Assembly (NCBI GenBank): GCA_035551675.1
Contig: DASZMV010000003.1
Span: forward strand, 1 to 64,000
Reading direction: 5' to 3'
Origin: JAFECT01 sp035551675
GTDB lineage: Bacteria > Pseudomonadota > Alphaproteobacteria > Caulobacterales > Caulobacteraceae
Length of the DNA stretch: 64,000 bases
Each line of letters starts with the position of its first letter. The first letter of the stretch is position 1. The notes under the pieces were generated by a model. It made no database searches. It worked only from the letters and a program-made list of their open reading frames with translations, and was not told the DNA's origin. The translations under genes and the position numbers were made by a program. Of the stretch, positions 35,232-44,434 are shown one piece after another.

Positions 35232-36272
35232 ATGACCGACCAAGCCCAAGCCCCCTACCAGGGCCCCGAACGCGTGCTTTCGGGCGTTCAGCCCACCGGC
35301 AGCCTGCACCTCGGCAACTATCTCGGCGCGCTGAAGAAGTTCGTCGCCATGCAGGAGCAGTACCCCTGCTTCTTCTGCGTGGTGGACCTGCACGCGATCA
35401 CCCTGTGGCAAGACCCCAAGCTGCTCGCCGGCCACACCCGCGAGATCGCGGCGGCCTATCTGGCGGCCGGCATCGACCCGTCGAAGGCGTCGATCTTCGC
35501 CCAGTCGGCGGTGACCGCGCACAGCGAGATGGCCTGGATCCTCAACTGCGTCGCGCGCCTCGGCTGGCTCGACCGCATGACCCAGTTCAAGGAGAAGTCC
35601 GGCAAGCACAAGGAGCGCTCGTCGGTCGGCCTCTACACCTATCCGGTGCTGCAGGCGGCGGACATTCTTGTCTACAAGGCGACGCACGTGCCCGTCGGCG
35701 AGGACCAGCGCCAGCACTTGGAACTCACCCGCGACATCGCGGCGAAGTTCAACAACGACTTCGAGGCCCCGGGCTTCTTCCCGATAACCGAGGGCATGAT
35801 CGAGGGGCCGGGCGCGCGGATCATGAGCCTGCGCGACGGGACGGCGAAGATGTCGAAGTCGGATCCGTCCGACTATTCGCGCATCAACCTGACCGACAGC
35901 GCCGACGACATCGCGCAGAAGATCAGGAAGGCGAAGACCGATCCGGAGCCCTTACCCGAAACGGTTGAAGGTCTGGCGACGCGGCCGGAGGCGGACAACC
36001 TCGTCGGCATCTACGGCGCGCTGGCGGGGACGTCGAAGGCGCAGGTGATCAGTGAGTTCGGCGGCAAGGGCTTCGGGACGTTCAAGCCGGCGTTGGCCGA
36101 GCTGGCGGTCGAGATGCTGGCGCCGGTGAACGCGCGCATGCGACACTTTCTCGATGACCCGGCCGAGATCGACCGGGTGCTGGAAAAAGGCGCAGACGCC
36201 GCGCGCGCAGTGGCCGATCCGATCGTGCAAGAGACGAAGAAGATCGTGGGTTTCTGGGCGCCGGGGCGATGA
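35232..36272 (+). CDS. trpS: Tryptophanyl-tRNA synthetase
   Basis: Class I synthetase charging tRNA-Trp. 346 aa. The HIGH-equivalent is PTGSLHLGNYLGAL and the KMSKS loop is KMSKSDPSD; GEDQRQHLELTRD binds Trp-AMP. The length fits bacterial TrpRS. Its stop TGA overlaps an ATG of the next frame (ATGATG), but that gene probably starts at 36287. Confidence 0.96.
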   Translation: MTDQAQAPYQGPERVLSGVQPTGSLHLGNYLGALKKFVAMQEQYPCFFCVVDLHAITLWQDPKLLAGHTREIAAAYLAAGIDPSKASIFAQSAVTAHSEMAWILNCVARLGWLDRMTQFKEKSGKHKERSSVGLYTYPVLQAADILVYKATHVPVGEDQRQHLELTRDIAAKFNNDFEAPGFFPITEGMIEGPGARIMSLRDGTAKMSKSDPSDYSRINLTDSADDIAQKIRKAKTDPEPLPETVEGLATRPEADNLVGIYGALAGTSKAQVISEFGGKGFGTFKPALAELAVEMLAPVNARMRHFLDDPAEIDRVLEKGADAARAVADPIVQETKKIVGFWAPGR

Positions 36273-36286
36273 TGGGAGTGAAGCAA

Positions 36287-36748
36287 ATGAAACGCTCATG
36301 GGTCGCCGCTGCGGCGATGCTGATGGTGTCGTCGGTCGCGCTCGCGGCCAATCATGCCGGTTCGATCACGCTGAGCGACGCCGCAGTGTCGCCGAGCCGC
36401 GGGACCCTGACCACCTCAACGGGACGCCTGACGATTACGAATAACGGCGGCGCGGACAAGCTGATGTCCGCGTCCTGCTCATGCGCGGCCAAGGTCGAGC
36501 TTCATCGCATGTGGATGGACGGCCAGGTAATGCGGATGCGCGAGATCAAGGACGGGTTAGCTGTGCCGGCGCACGGCAAGCTGGTGCTGGGCGGCGATGA
36601 GCATTTGATGCTGATCGGGGTGAAGCCGCTGTTGAAGCTGGGCGCCCACGTGAAACTGACGCTGAAGTTCCAGCACGCGGGCGCGATCAGCGTTGACGCC
36701 CCGGTGGGCGAACCGGCGCCGATGCGGATGAAAATGCCCCACCACTGA
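36287..36748 (+). CDS. Copper chaperone PCu(A)C-family periplasmic protein with CSC insertion
   Basis: 153 aa from ATG 36287, preceded by GGGAG at 8 nt; an ATG at 36269 overlapping trpS is the alternative. A signal peptide (RSWVAAAAMLMVSSVALA) is followed by the PCu(A)C fold. The copper site motif H-M-X-M...H-L-M is visible: ELHRMWMDGQVMRMREI followed by GGDEHLMLIGV. Where the family usually has a Ser/Pro-rich turn (SSPAA) before the ELH strand, this one has SCSCAA. Members deliver copper to cytochrome oxidase. Ends with a Met/His-rich tail (MRMKMPHH). Confidence 0.82.
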   Translation: MKRSWVAAAAMLMVSSVALAANHAGSITLSDAAVSPSRGTLTTSTGRLTITNNGGADKLMSASCSCAAKVELHRMWMDGQVMRMREIKDGLAVPAHGKLVLGGDEHLMLIGVKPLLKLGAHVKLTLKFQHAGAISVDAPVGEPAPMRMKMPHH

Positions 36749-36779
36749 CGGCGGCGCCGCGCACCATCTCCCTCATTTG

Positions 36780-36912
36780 TCCGTCATCCCGGGCTTGTCC
36801 CGGGACCCAGCGTTCCGCTCGCAACTAAGCTGGTGTGAGCGCTTGCGCGAACCTGCACACAGAAGAGTTCACACCCGAACCCTGGGTCCCGGGACAAGCC
36901 CGGGATGACGGA
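36780..36912. repeat. REP-pair element 4 (TCCGTCATCCCGGGC type)
   Basis: 31-bp inverted arms 36780-36810 and 36882-36912, each a hairpin by itself. A nested pair GGTGTGA / TCACACC lies inside. The whole interior (CGTTCCGCTCGCAACT, CGCGAACCTGC, ACAGAAGAG) is homologous to that of the element at 45306-45462, so both descend from one mobile unit. It lies between converging genes and abuts the rimM end. Confidence 0.92.
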
Positions 36913-36933
36913 AATTAAATATGGGGTTGATGG

Positions 36934-37464
36934 TCACGCCTCGTCTTGCTCCGACACCTCGTTCGGCGGATTGGCGATCACGCGGCCTTCCGCGATGCGC
37001 ACCTCGGGCACGGCATCGCGGGTGAAGGGGAGGTACCAGGTGGCCGTGCCGTCGCCCCTGTCGATTTCGAGGATGTCGCCAGCGCCGAAGTTCGGCACCG
37101 CGGCGATCACGCCTAGCGTTGCGCCGTTCAAATCCTCGACCCGCAAGCCGATCAAATCGGTGAGATAGAATTCGTCTTCCGCCGTCGCGGGCAACGCCTC
37201 TCGCGGCACGTAGAGACGAAGGCCGCGGAGCGCGTCCGCGGCCTCTTTGCTTTCGACGCCGTCGACGCGGGCGATCACGCCGCCCTTTGCCGCGCGCGCC
37301 GTCTTCAGCGTCAGCCCGGGCGTGCCGTCCTCGCGTTGCAGCGTGCGGTAACGGCCGAGCGACAGCGGGTCTTCGGTGAAGGTGGTGATGCGGACCTCGC
37401 CGCGCACGCCGAAGGCGCCGGCCACGCGGCCGACCAGGATCATGCGCGGACGAGGCTCGTCCAT
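36934..37464 (-). CDS. rimM: Ribosome maturation factor RimM
   Basis: 16S rRNA processing factor that binds S19 and helps assemble the 30S head. 176 aa. MILVGRVAGAFGVRGEVRI is the N-terminal RimM barrel, and AEDEFYLTDLIGLRVED and a later PRC-barrel-like region with ILEIDRG and YLPFTRDAVPEV follow. It lies 14 bp after rpsP on the same strand. The usual next gene, trmD, is missing; a REP element follows instead. Confidence 0.95.
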   Translation of the reverse strand: MDEPRPRMILVGRVAGAFGVRGEVRITTFTEDPLSLGRYRTLQREDGTPGLTLKTARAAKGGVIARVDGVESKEAADALRGLRLYVPREALPATAEDEFYLTDLIGLRVEDLNGATLGVIAAVPNFGAGDILEIDRGDGTATWYLPFTRDAVPEVRIAEGRVIANPPNEVSEQDEA

Positions 37465-37478
37465 CGGACGCGGTCCGC

Positions 37479-37991
37479 CTATTCGGACGCGGGCTCTTCG
37501 ACCGGCGCAGCCTCAGCAGGAGCGGCTTCGGCGGCAGGCGTTTCTTCCGCAGCGGCTTCCACCGGCGCTTCGGCGGCGGGCGCCTCTTCCACGACCGGCT
37601 CGGGCTCGGGCGCGGGCGGCGGCGCGGCGGCGGCTTCGGCGGCTTCAGCGTCCTTGCGGTCGGTTTCGCGTTGCGCGCGTTCGGCGCTGCGCTCTTCGGC
37701 CTTCTTGCCGGGCTTGGCCTTGTTCGGATTGTTGCCGTGTTCCCACTTCACCAGGCCCTCTTGGGCGAGGAAGCGCGCGACGCGGTCGGTCGGCTGGGCG
37801 CCCTTCTTCAGCCACTCGGCGATGCGCTCGAGCTTGAGCTGAACGCGCGGGCCGTCCTTGGGCAGCAGCGGATTATACGACCCCACCTTCTCGATGAACT
37901 TGCCGTCGCGCGGCGCGTGCGAGTCGGCGATGACGATGTGGTAGTACGGACGCTTCTTGGCGCCGCCGCGGGCGAGTCGAATCTTCAGCAT
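37479..37991 (-). CDS. rpsP: 30S ribosomal protein S16 with long C-terminal extension
   Basis: 170 aa, against about 82 in E. coli. The S16 core covers the first 80-90 residues: MLKIRLARGGAKKRPYYHIVIADSHAPRDGKFIEKVG (shown in part) and ERIAEWLKKGAQPTDRV. After about residue 95 come a Lys/Arg/Glu-rich stretch and then an Ala/Glu/Pro-rich tail of some 55 residues that is probably disordered. Extended S16 is seen in other Alphaproteobacteria. It is between ffh and rimM. Confidence 0.94.
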   Translation of the reverse strand: MLKIRLARGGAKKRPYYHIVIADSHAPRDGKFIEKVGSYNPLLPKDGPRVQLKLERIAEWLKKGAQPTDRVARFLAQEGLVKWEHGNNPNKAKPGKKAEERSAERAQRETDRKDAEAAEAAAAPPPAPEPEPVVEEAPAAEAPVEAAAEETPAAEAAPAEAAPVEEPASE

Positions 37992-38009
37992 TTCAGGTCT
38001 GTCCTTTGG

Positions 38010-39515
38010 TCATTTCTTGGGTTTGAAACCGGGAAGTCCGCCCAGGCCGGGCAAACCGCCGGGCGGTGACGCGCCGCCGAGTCCGGGAAGTCCCGGCGCG
38101 GCAGGCGTCGAATTCGGATCTTGCTGAGCGAGTTTGCCGCCGCCCAGCGATTGCAGGCGCGCCATATCCTGGCCGCCCATCATGCGGGCCATCTGCATCA
38201 TGCCCTTGCCGCCGCCCTTGCTCATCATCTTGAAGGTGTCGGACATCTGGCGGTGCTGTTTCAGAAGGCGGTTGATCTCCATCACCTCGACGCCGGCGCC
38301 GGCGGCGATGCGGCGCTTGCGCGACGCGTTCAGCACGTCGGGCTTCTTGCGTTCCTTCTTGGTCATCGAGGAGATGATCGCTTCCTGACGCGCGATCGTC
38401 TTGTCGTTGATGTTGGCGTCCTCGATCTGCTTCTTGACCTTCTGCACGCCGGGCAGAAGGCCCATGATGCCCTGCATGCCGCCCATCTTGCGCATCTGCG
38501 CCAGCTGATCGGCGAGGTCCTCGAGATCGAACTGACCCTTGGCCAGTTTCCTGGCCATGCGCTCGGCCTTGGCGGCGTCGAGATCGACCGCGGCCTTTTC
38601 CACCAGCGCGACAATGTCGCCTTGCCCCAGGATGCGGCCCGCGACGCGGCGTGAGTCGAAGACGTCGAGGGCGTCGACCTTTTCGCCGGCGCCGAGATAC
38701 TTGATCGGCAGGCCGGTGACCGCGCGCATCGACAGCATGGCGCCGCCGCGACCGTCGCCGTCGGCGCGGGTCATGATGATGCCGGTCAGCGGCAGGCGCT
38801 CATGGAAGGCACGCGCGGTGCGCACCGCGTCCTGGCCGGTCAGGCTGTCGGCGACGAGCAGGGTTTCGGTCGGCGAAGAAATGCGCGCGATCTCGGCGGC
38901 CTCGGACATCATCGCTTCGTCGAGCGTGGTGCGGCCGGCGGTGTCGAGAATGAGAACGTCGTAGCCCTGCAGCCTGGCCGCGGAGAGGGCGCGGCGCGCG
39001 ATGTCGGTCGCGGCCTGGCCGGCGACGATGGGCAGGAAACCCGCCTCGACCTGCTGGGCCAGCATGGCGAGCTGTTCCATGGCGGCGGGTCGGCGCGTGT
39101 CGAGCGAGGCCAGCATGACCTTCTTGCGCTCGTGGCGTTGCAGGCGCAGCGCCAACTTGCCCGCGGTGGTGGTCTTGCCCGAGCCCTGCAGGCCGGCCAT
39201 CAGCACGACCACCGGCGGGTTGGCGTTGAGGTTCAGCGGCTCGGGCTCATCGCCGCCCAGCATTTCGACCAGGCCGTCGTAGACGATCTTGACCACCTGG
39301 TCGGCGGGCCTGACCGAGCGGATGACCTCTTCGCCGGTGGCCCGTTCCTTGGCGTGGGTGATGAAGTCCTTGACCACCGGCAGGGCGACGTCGGCCTCGA
39401 GCAGGGCCACGCGGACCTCGCGCAGGGCCTCGTCCACGTCCTTTTCGGTCAGCACGCCGCGGCCGGTAAGCCGGTCGAACACCCCCGATAGCCGCTCGTT
39501 CAGCGCGTCGAACAT
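38010..39515 (-). CDS. ffh: Signal recognition particle protein Ffh
   Basis: SRP GTPase that targets nascent membrane proteins to FtsY and SecYEG. 501 aa from ATG 39515; an upstream in-frame start is possible but less likely. The N domain is followed by the G domain with GLQGSGKTTTAGKLA (P-loop), DTAGR and TRADGDGRGGAML. The Met-rich M domain has GVEVMEINRLLKQHRQM and FKMMSKGGGKGMMQMARMMGG, with a Gly/Pro/Leu-rich C-terminus. It heads the ffh-rpsP-rimM group. The SRP RNA gene was not found in the window. Confidence 0.96.
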   Translation of the reverse strand: MFDALNERLSGVFDRLTGRGVLTEKDVDEALREVRVALLEADVALPVVKDFITHAKERATGEEVIRSVRPADQVVKIVYDGLVEMLGGDEPEPLNLNANPPVVVLMAGLQGSGKTTTAGKLALRLQRHERKKVMLASLDTRRPAAMEQLAMLAQQVEAGFLPIVAGQAATDIARRALSAARLQGYDVLILDTAGRTTLDEAMMSEAAEIARISSPTETLLVADSLTGQDAVRTARAFHERLPLTGIIMTRADGDGRGGAMLSMRAVTGLPIKYLGAGEKVDALDVFDSRRVAGRILGQGDIVALVEKAAVDLDAAKAERMARKLAKGQFDLEDLADQLAQMRKMGGMQGIMGLLPGVQKVKKQIEDANINDKTIARQEAIISSMTKKERKKPDVLNASRKRRIAAGAGVEVMEINRLLKQHRQMSDTFKMMSKGGGKGMMQMARMMGGQDMARLQSLGGGKLAQQDPNSTPAAPGLPGLGGASPPGGLPGLGGLPGFKPKK

Positions 39516-39736
39516 CAATCCACCGATCCAAAAACGCTTGTTTGCCAAGGCCCAAACGAGAACGACCCCCGTGGACGATCACGTCGACGGGGGACCTCGC
39601 CGCCCTCGTCCGGCATATGGGCGCCGGGGTCGTGACGGTGGAGGGCGCAGGGCAAACTTGCGCCGGAAGCGGCGGGTTATGAGGGAAAGGGGGTGGGAAG
39701 GCAAGCTTGGGGGCGGAGATCAGGTCCGGCGCTCTT

Positions 39737-39888
39737 AAGGGAGTCCACGGACCCACACGGACACACACGGAAAATATGCTCGGCGCATAGCACCTCTGGA
39801 TATCGCAGATCGCGCTTCGCGCGATGATTGACCGCCGGAAACGCGACGCGTCCGTGCCTTTCCGTGTGCGTCCGTGGACTCTCTTCCT
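39737..39888. repeat. Periodic inverted-arm element P3 (10-bp period, CACGGAC type)
   Basis: Left arm units CCACGGACCC, ACACGGACAC and ACACGGAAAA repeat every 10 bp. The right arm (TCCGTGCCTT, TCCGTGTGCG, TCCGTGGACT) is the inverted counterpart, also with a 10-bp step. A perfect central hairpin ATCGCGC-TTC-GCGCGAT is at 39809-39825. The right end, read on the minus strand, is GAAGAGAGTCCACG, nearly identical to the equivalent end of P1. It ends 2-3 bp from the stop codon of the next gene. Confidence 0.87.
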
Positions 39889-39890
39889 AG

Positions 39891-42038
39891 CTACGCCGAG
39901 ACAGGAAACCCGTGGTCGCGGAGGTAAGCGTCCACCGTCGCGTCCCGCCCTCTGAACGCGCGGTAGGCGTCCGCTGGATCGACCGTGTTGCCGACGCTGA
40001 GGATGTCGTCATGGAAGCGTTTGGCGGTGGGGGCGTCGTAGGGGCCGCCGGCTTCGGTGAAGGCTTCGAAGGCGTCGTGGTCCAGGACCTCGGCCCAGAC
40101 GTAGCCGTAGTAGCCGGCGGCGTAGGCTTCGCCGGCGAAGATGTGGCCGAACTGGGGGATGCGGTGGCGCATGACGATCTCGGACGGCATGCCGAGTTTG
40201 TCGAGAACGGTTTTTTCGAACGCGCGCATGTCGACAGGGGTTTCACCTTCGAGATGCAGCCGCAGGTCGACGATGGCGCTGGACAGGAGTTCGACGGTGT
40301 CGAAGCCCTGGTTGAAGGTGTGGGCCTTTTGGATGCGCGCGATCAGCTCGGCAGGCATGGGCCGGCCGTCTGCGTCGACGAGCATGGCCAGAACCTCCGG
40401 CGTCGTCAGGTAGTTCTCGTTCAGCTGCGCGGGGAACTCGACGTAGTCGCGCGCGACCTGGGTCCCCGACAGTGACGGATAGTGCACGTCGGAGTTCAGG
40501 CCGTGCAGGGCGTGACCGAACTCGTGGAACAGGATCCGAGCGTCGTCCCAGGACAGCAATACCGGCTCGCCCGCGCGGCCCCTGATGAAGTTCGCGTTGT
40601 TGGAGACGATGGTCGCGACCCGACGCTCGAACTTTTCCTGGTTGCGATAGGCGTTCATCCAGGCGCCGGACGACTTGCCGGGCCGCGCGTAGGGATCGAA
40701 GTACCAGAGGCCGATGTGGGCGCCGGATCGGTCCTTCACCTCGTAGACACTGGTGTCGTCGTGACAGAGCGGGACGCCGCCGACCTTTACGAAATTGAGG
40801 CCGTAGAGACGATTGGCCGAGGCGAACATCGCTTCGCGCACGTGGTCGAGCGCGAGGTAGAGCTTCACCGCGTTGAGGTCGAGGTCGTATTTCGCCTTGC
40901 GCAGTTTCTCGGCGTAATAGCGATAGTCCCAGGGCGCGATCTTGAAGCGGGGTTGCGCCGCCGCTTGCTGCTGCGCGTCGCAGATCGCCTGCATCTCGGC
41001 GAGGTCGAGCTTCACCTGCGCGACCGCCGGCTTCCAAACCTGCAGCATCAGCGCCATGGCGCGATCGGGGGTCTTGGCCATGGCGTCGTCGAGGCGCCAG
41101 TCGGCGTAGGTCTTGAAGCCCAGGAGCTTCGACCGCTTGGCGCGAAGCGAGATGATTTCCGACGCGATCTTGTTGTTGTCGTGGGCGTCGCCGTTGTCGC
41201 AGCGCCTGATCCACAGACGCCATCCCTTCTCGCGCAGGTCGCGGCGGTCGGCGTAGGTGAGGAACGGCTCCATCGACGAGCGCGTGTTGGCGATGGCCCA
41301 TTGGCCCGGAAGTCCGCGACGTTCGGCCTCGGCCGCCGCGGCGTCGATCTGCGATTTCGGCAGGCCTGAGAGGTCGGCCTGGGTCAGCGCGATGAACGCC
41401 TCTTCGTCGGCGAGCAGGTTCTGGGCGAACTGGGTGTAGAGACGCGCGAGCTGCTGGTTGCAGTCGGTGATGCTCGCCTTGCCGGCGTCGTCGAGCTCGG
41501 CGCCCTGCCGCACGAAGCCGGAATAGTAGACCCAGACGAGACGCTGTTGCTCGGGCGTGAGCTTGGACTTGTCGGACGAGGCGTAGACGGCCTTCACGCG
41601 GGCGAACAGGCGCGGATCGTGATTGATCTCGTCCTCGAAGGCCGCCAGCGCCGGCGACATCTCGGTCTCGACCCTTTGAAAATCGGGACCGGTCATGGTC
41701 TGCGACCAGACGCCGAAGATCGCCTGCACCCGGCTCAACGTACGGCCCGAGCGTTCGAGCATGGCGATGGTGTTGTCGAAGCTCGGCGGCGAGGGATCGC
41801 CGGCGATCCGTTCGATCTCGCGCCGGTTCTCCGCCATCGCCGCTTCCAGCGCCGGCTTGAAGTCGACGACGCGGACCTTGTCGAAGGGCGGAACGCCGCC
41901 GTAGGGTCCCACCCAGTCCGCGAGCAGCGGATTGGGCGCCGTATCATGCGCGCGCGCGATCGAACCTCCCGGGACAGCGACGACGCCGATCAGCGCCGCC
42001 GCTCCGGTGATGACGTCCCGGCGCGCGGGTTTTTTCAC
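39891..42038 (-). CDS. M3-family metallopeptidase (Dcp/oligopeptidase A type), copy 2
   Basis: Zinc metallopeptidase that cleaves small peptides; 715 aa. The HEFGHALHGL motif around residue 503 gives the HExxH zinc site with FDNTIAMLERSG at the N-terminus as in Dcp. The N-terminus MKKPARRDVITGAAALIGVVAVPGG is a twin-arginine-like signal (RRDVITG), so it is probably exported folded, in contrast to the Sec-type signal of the neighbouring copy. It overlaps the preceding gene's stop (ATGA). Peptidyl-dipeptidase activity is inferred from family. Confidence 0.9.
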   Translation of the reverse strand: MKKPARRDVITGAAALIGVVAVPGGSIARAHDTAPNPLLADWVGPYGGVPPFDKVRVVDFKPALEAAMAENRREIERIAGDPSPPSFDNTIAMLERSGRTLSRVQAIFGVWSQTMTGPDFQRVETEMSPALAAFEDEINHDPRLFARVKAVYASSDKSKLTPEQQRLVWVYYSGFVRQGAELDDAGKASITDCNQQLARLYTQFAQNLLADEEAFIALTQADLSGLPKSQIDAAAAEAERRGLPGQWAIANTRSSMEPFLTYADRRDLREKGWRLWIRRCDNGDAHDNNKIASEIISLRAKRSKLLGFKTYADWRLDDAMAKTPDRAMALMLQVWKPAVAQVKLDLAEMQAICDAQQQAAAQPRFKIAPWDYRYYAEKLRKAKYDLDLNAVKLYLALDHVREAMFASANRLYGLNFVKVGGVPLCHDDTSVYEVKDRSGAHIGLWYFDPYARPGKSSGAWMNAYRNQEKFERRVATIVSNNANFIRGRAGEPVLLSWDDARILFHEFGHALHGLNSDVHYPSLSGTQVARDYVEFPAQLNENYLTTPEVLAMLVDADGRPMPAELIARIQKAHTFNQGFDTVELLSSAIVDLRLHLEGETPVDMRAFEKTVLDKLGMPSEIVMRHRIPQFGHIFAGEAYAAGYYGYVWAEVLDHDAFEAFTEAGGPYDAPTAKRFHDDILSVGNTVDPADAYRAFRGRDATVDAYLRDHGFPVSA

Positions 42039-44230
42039 CTACCCGTCTTCTCCGATCCGCCTTGGGCTTGGGCGGCTTTCGGCAGCGGGAAGCCCTTGGA
42101 CTTCAGATACCCGTCGATCGAGGCGTCGTGGCCGCGGAAGTTGCGGTAGGCCTGACCCGGATCGATGGTGTTGCCCACCGAGACGATGTCGTCGTGGTAC
42201 TTCTTGGCCTCGGCCTTGTCGTACGGCCCGCCGTTTTCGAGGAAGGCTTCGAACGCGTCGTGGTCGAGCACCTCGGCCCACAGATAGCTGTAATAGCCGG
42301 CCGCGTATCCGTCGCCTTCGAAGGCGTGGAAGAACTGGGTCGGACGGTGACGCATCACCACCTCCGACGGCATCTTCAGCTCGGTGAACAGCGCCTTTTC
42401 GAACCCGTCCGGATCGGTGAAGCTGTCGCCGGCCAGGTGCGCCTTCATGTCGTAGATCGCCGCCGACAGGTATTCGGTGACGTCGAAACCCTGGTTGAAG
42501 GTCGAGGCCTTGCGGATCTTCGCCACCAGTTCCGGCGGGATCGGCTTGCCGTCGGCGCTGACCGCGAATTTGTTGAGGACCTCCGGCGTCGACAGCCAGT
42601 TCTCGTTCAGCTGCGAGGGAAACTCGACGAAGTCGGTGGCGACGTTGGTGCCAGCCTGGGTCGGATAGGTCACCGCCGAGTTCAGGTCGTGCAACGCGTG
42701 GCCGAACTCGTGGAAGATGGTGATCCCGTCTTCCCACGAGATCAGCGTCGGCTGGCCTGCGGGCGCCTTCACGAAGTTGGTGTTGTTGGAGACGATCGTC
42801 GTCTGGTTCAGCAGGAAGCTCTGCGGCCGATAGGGCTGTTCCCAGGCGCCGGAGTTCTTGCCCGCGCGGGCGTAGGGGTCGAGGTACCACAGACCCACCC
42901 GCTTGCCGTCGCGGCCGAGCACCTCGTAGACGCTCATGTCGGGCGCGAAGGTCGGCACACCCTCGATCTTCACGAACTTGAAGCCGTAGAGCTGGCCGGC
43001 TTCCCAGAAAACCGCGTCGCGGATCTTGTCGAACTGCAGATACTGACGCACCTCGTTGTTATCCAGCGCGTACTTCTCCTTGCGCACCTTCTCCGCGTAA
43101 TAGCGGTAGTCCCAGGGCGCGATGGTGATCTTGGCGCCTTCCCTGTCGGCGACCGTCTGCATGTCGGCGACTTCTTCGCGCACGCGTTCGGTCGCTTCGG
43201 GCCACACCTTCAGCATCAGCGCCATCGCCGCGTCGGGCGTCTTGGCCATCTTGTCGTAGAGTTTCCAGTGCGCATAGGTCGGAAAGCCCATCAGTTTGGC
43301 CTTCTCGGTGCGCAGCTTCACGATCTCGACGACGATGGCGGAGTTGTCGTTGGCGTCGTGGTTGTCGCCGCGGCTGTAGTAGTTGCGCCAGACCTTCTCG
43401 CGCAGCGGGCGGTCGTCGGAATAGGTCAGGAACGGATCCATCGACGAGCGCGTGTTGGTGATCGCCCACTCGCCCTTGTGGCCGTGATCGGCGGCGGCCT
43501 GCGCGGCGGCGTCCTTCAGGGACTGCGGCAGGCCGCCGAGCTGGTCGGCCTTGAGGTAGGTGACGTAGCCGCTTTCGTCGGCCAGCAGGTGCTTCTGGAA
43601 CTCGCCGTAGAGCGACGCGAGGCGCTGGTTGATCTGCGTCACGCGCGCCTTGGCCTGCGGGCTCAGCTTGGCGCCCGCCTGGGTGAACTGGTCCCAATAG
43701 ATCCACACCAGGCGCTGCTGGTCCGGTCGCAAACCGGTCTTGGCCTTGGAGCTGTAGATCGCGTTGATGCGCGCGAACAGCTTCGGGTTCTGGGTGATGC
43801 TGTCGTTGAACGCGGCGAGCTTGGGATCGATCACCGCCTGGATTTTCTGGAAGTCCGGCGTGTTGAGGTTCGAGGCCCAGATGCTGTAGATCGAGTTGAC
43901 GCGCGCGAGCGTCTGGCCCGACTTCTCCAGCGGCACGATGGTGTTGTCGAAGGTGGGCGCGGCCTTGTTGTCGGCGATCGCCTCGATCTCGCGCTTGTTC
44001 TGCGCCATCGCCGCGTCCATCGCGGGTTCGAAGTCGGCGAGCTTCACCTTGTCGAAAGGCGGATAGCCGCCGTGCGGCCCAGTCCAGGGCGCGAGCAGCG
44101 GGTTGGACGACGAGGGCATGGCCGCGTGATGCGCGGGCGCCTTGTGGGCGGGGACGGCGGCGTCTGCCGGTAAAGCGGCGACCAGGGCCAGGACGGACGC
44201 CGACGCAGCGGCGAGCACGAGGGTGCGCAT
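42035..44230 (-). CDS. dcp: M3-family metallopeptidase (Dcp type), copy 1
   Basis: Paralogue of the adjacent gene. 731 aa from ATG 44230, chosen because an SD-like GGGGAG lies upstream and the MRTLVLAAASASVLALVAALPADA segment is a Sec signal peptide. The zinc-binding ITIFHEFGHALHDL lies near residue 507. FDNTIVPLEKSG and later blocks align with copy 2 along the whole length (for example NTRSSMDPFLTYSDDRPLREK versus NTRSSMEPFLTYADRRDLREK, in part). Peptidyl-dipeptidase Dcp-like, periplasmic. It overlaps the next gene as ATGA. Confidence 0.9.
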   Translation of the reverse strand: MRTLVLAAASASVLALVAALPADAAVPAHKAPAHHAAMPSSSNPLLAPWTGPHGGYPPFDKVKLADFEPAMDAAMAQNKREIEAIADNKAAPTFDNTIVPLEKSGQTLARVNSIYSIWASNLNTPDFQKIQAVIDPKLAAFNDSITQNPKLFARINAIYSSKAKTGLRPDQQRLVWIYWDQFTQAGAKLSPQAKARVTQINQRLASLYGEFQKHLLADESGYVTYLKADQLGGLPQSLKDAAAQAAADHGHKGEWAITNTRSSMDPFLTYSDDRPLREKVWRNYYSRGDNHDANDNSAIVVEIVKLRTEKAKLMGFPTYAHWKLYDKMAKTPDAAMALMLKVWPEATERVREEVADMQTVADREGAKITIAPWDYRYYAEKVRKEKYALDNNEVRQYLQFDKIRDAVFWEAGQLYGFKFVKIEGVPTFAPDMSVYEVLGRDGKRVGLWYLDPYARAGKNSGAWEQPYRPQSFLLNQTTIVSNNTNFVKAPAGQPTLISWEDGITIFHEFGHALHDLNSAVTYPTQAGTNVATDFVEFPSQLNENWLSTPEVLNKFAVSADGKPIPPELVAKIRKASTFNQGFDVTEYLSAAIYDMKAHLAGDSFTDPDGFEKALFTELKMPSEVVMRHRPTQFFHAFEGDGYAAGYYSYLWAEVLDHDAFEAFLENGGPYDKAEAKKYHDDIVSVGNTIDPGQAYRNFRGHDASIDGYLKSKGFPLPKAAQAQGGSEKTGR

Positions 44231-44434
44231 CAAGTTCAGGGACTCCCCAGGGTTCAAGTCGGGCGGAACCTACCTTGCCCGGGCCGGCCCGTGAACTGAA
44301 GCTATTGTAAGCTTGCGGCGAAAGGAGGGTTAAGCGGCTAAAAAAACAGGCTATTTCGCCGCAGCGTAGAAAAAGCGCGGAGACCTGAGAAGGCCGCTCG
44401 ACGCGCCGCGAAGGCCGGTCTAGAGCGTCGCGCC

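Noticed and set aside
39737..39888. Periodic arms as a CRISPR array
   Set aside because: The repeat unit is 9-10 bp without unique spacers, the arms are inverted relative to each other, and no cas gene is present.
42062..44173. 703-codon plus-strand frame opposite the M3 peptidase
   Set aside because: Antisense shadow of a gene with HEFGH and signal peptide; no independent start signal or domain.
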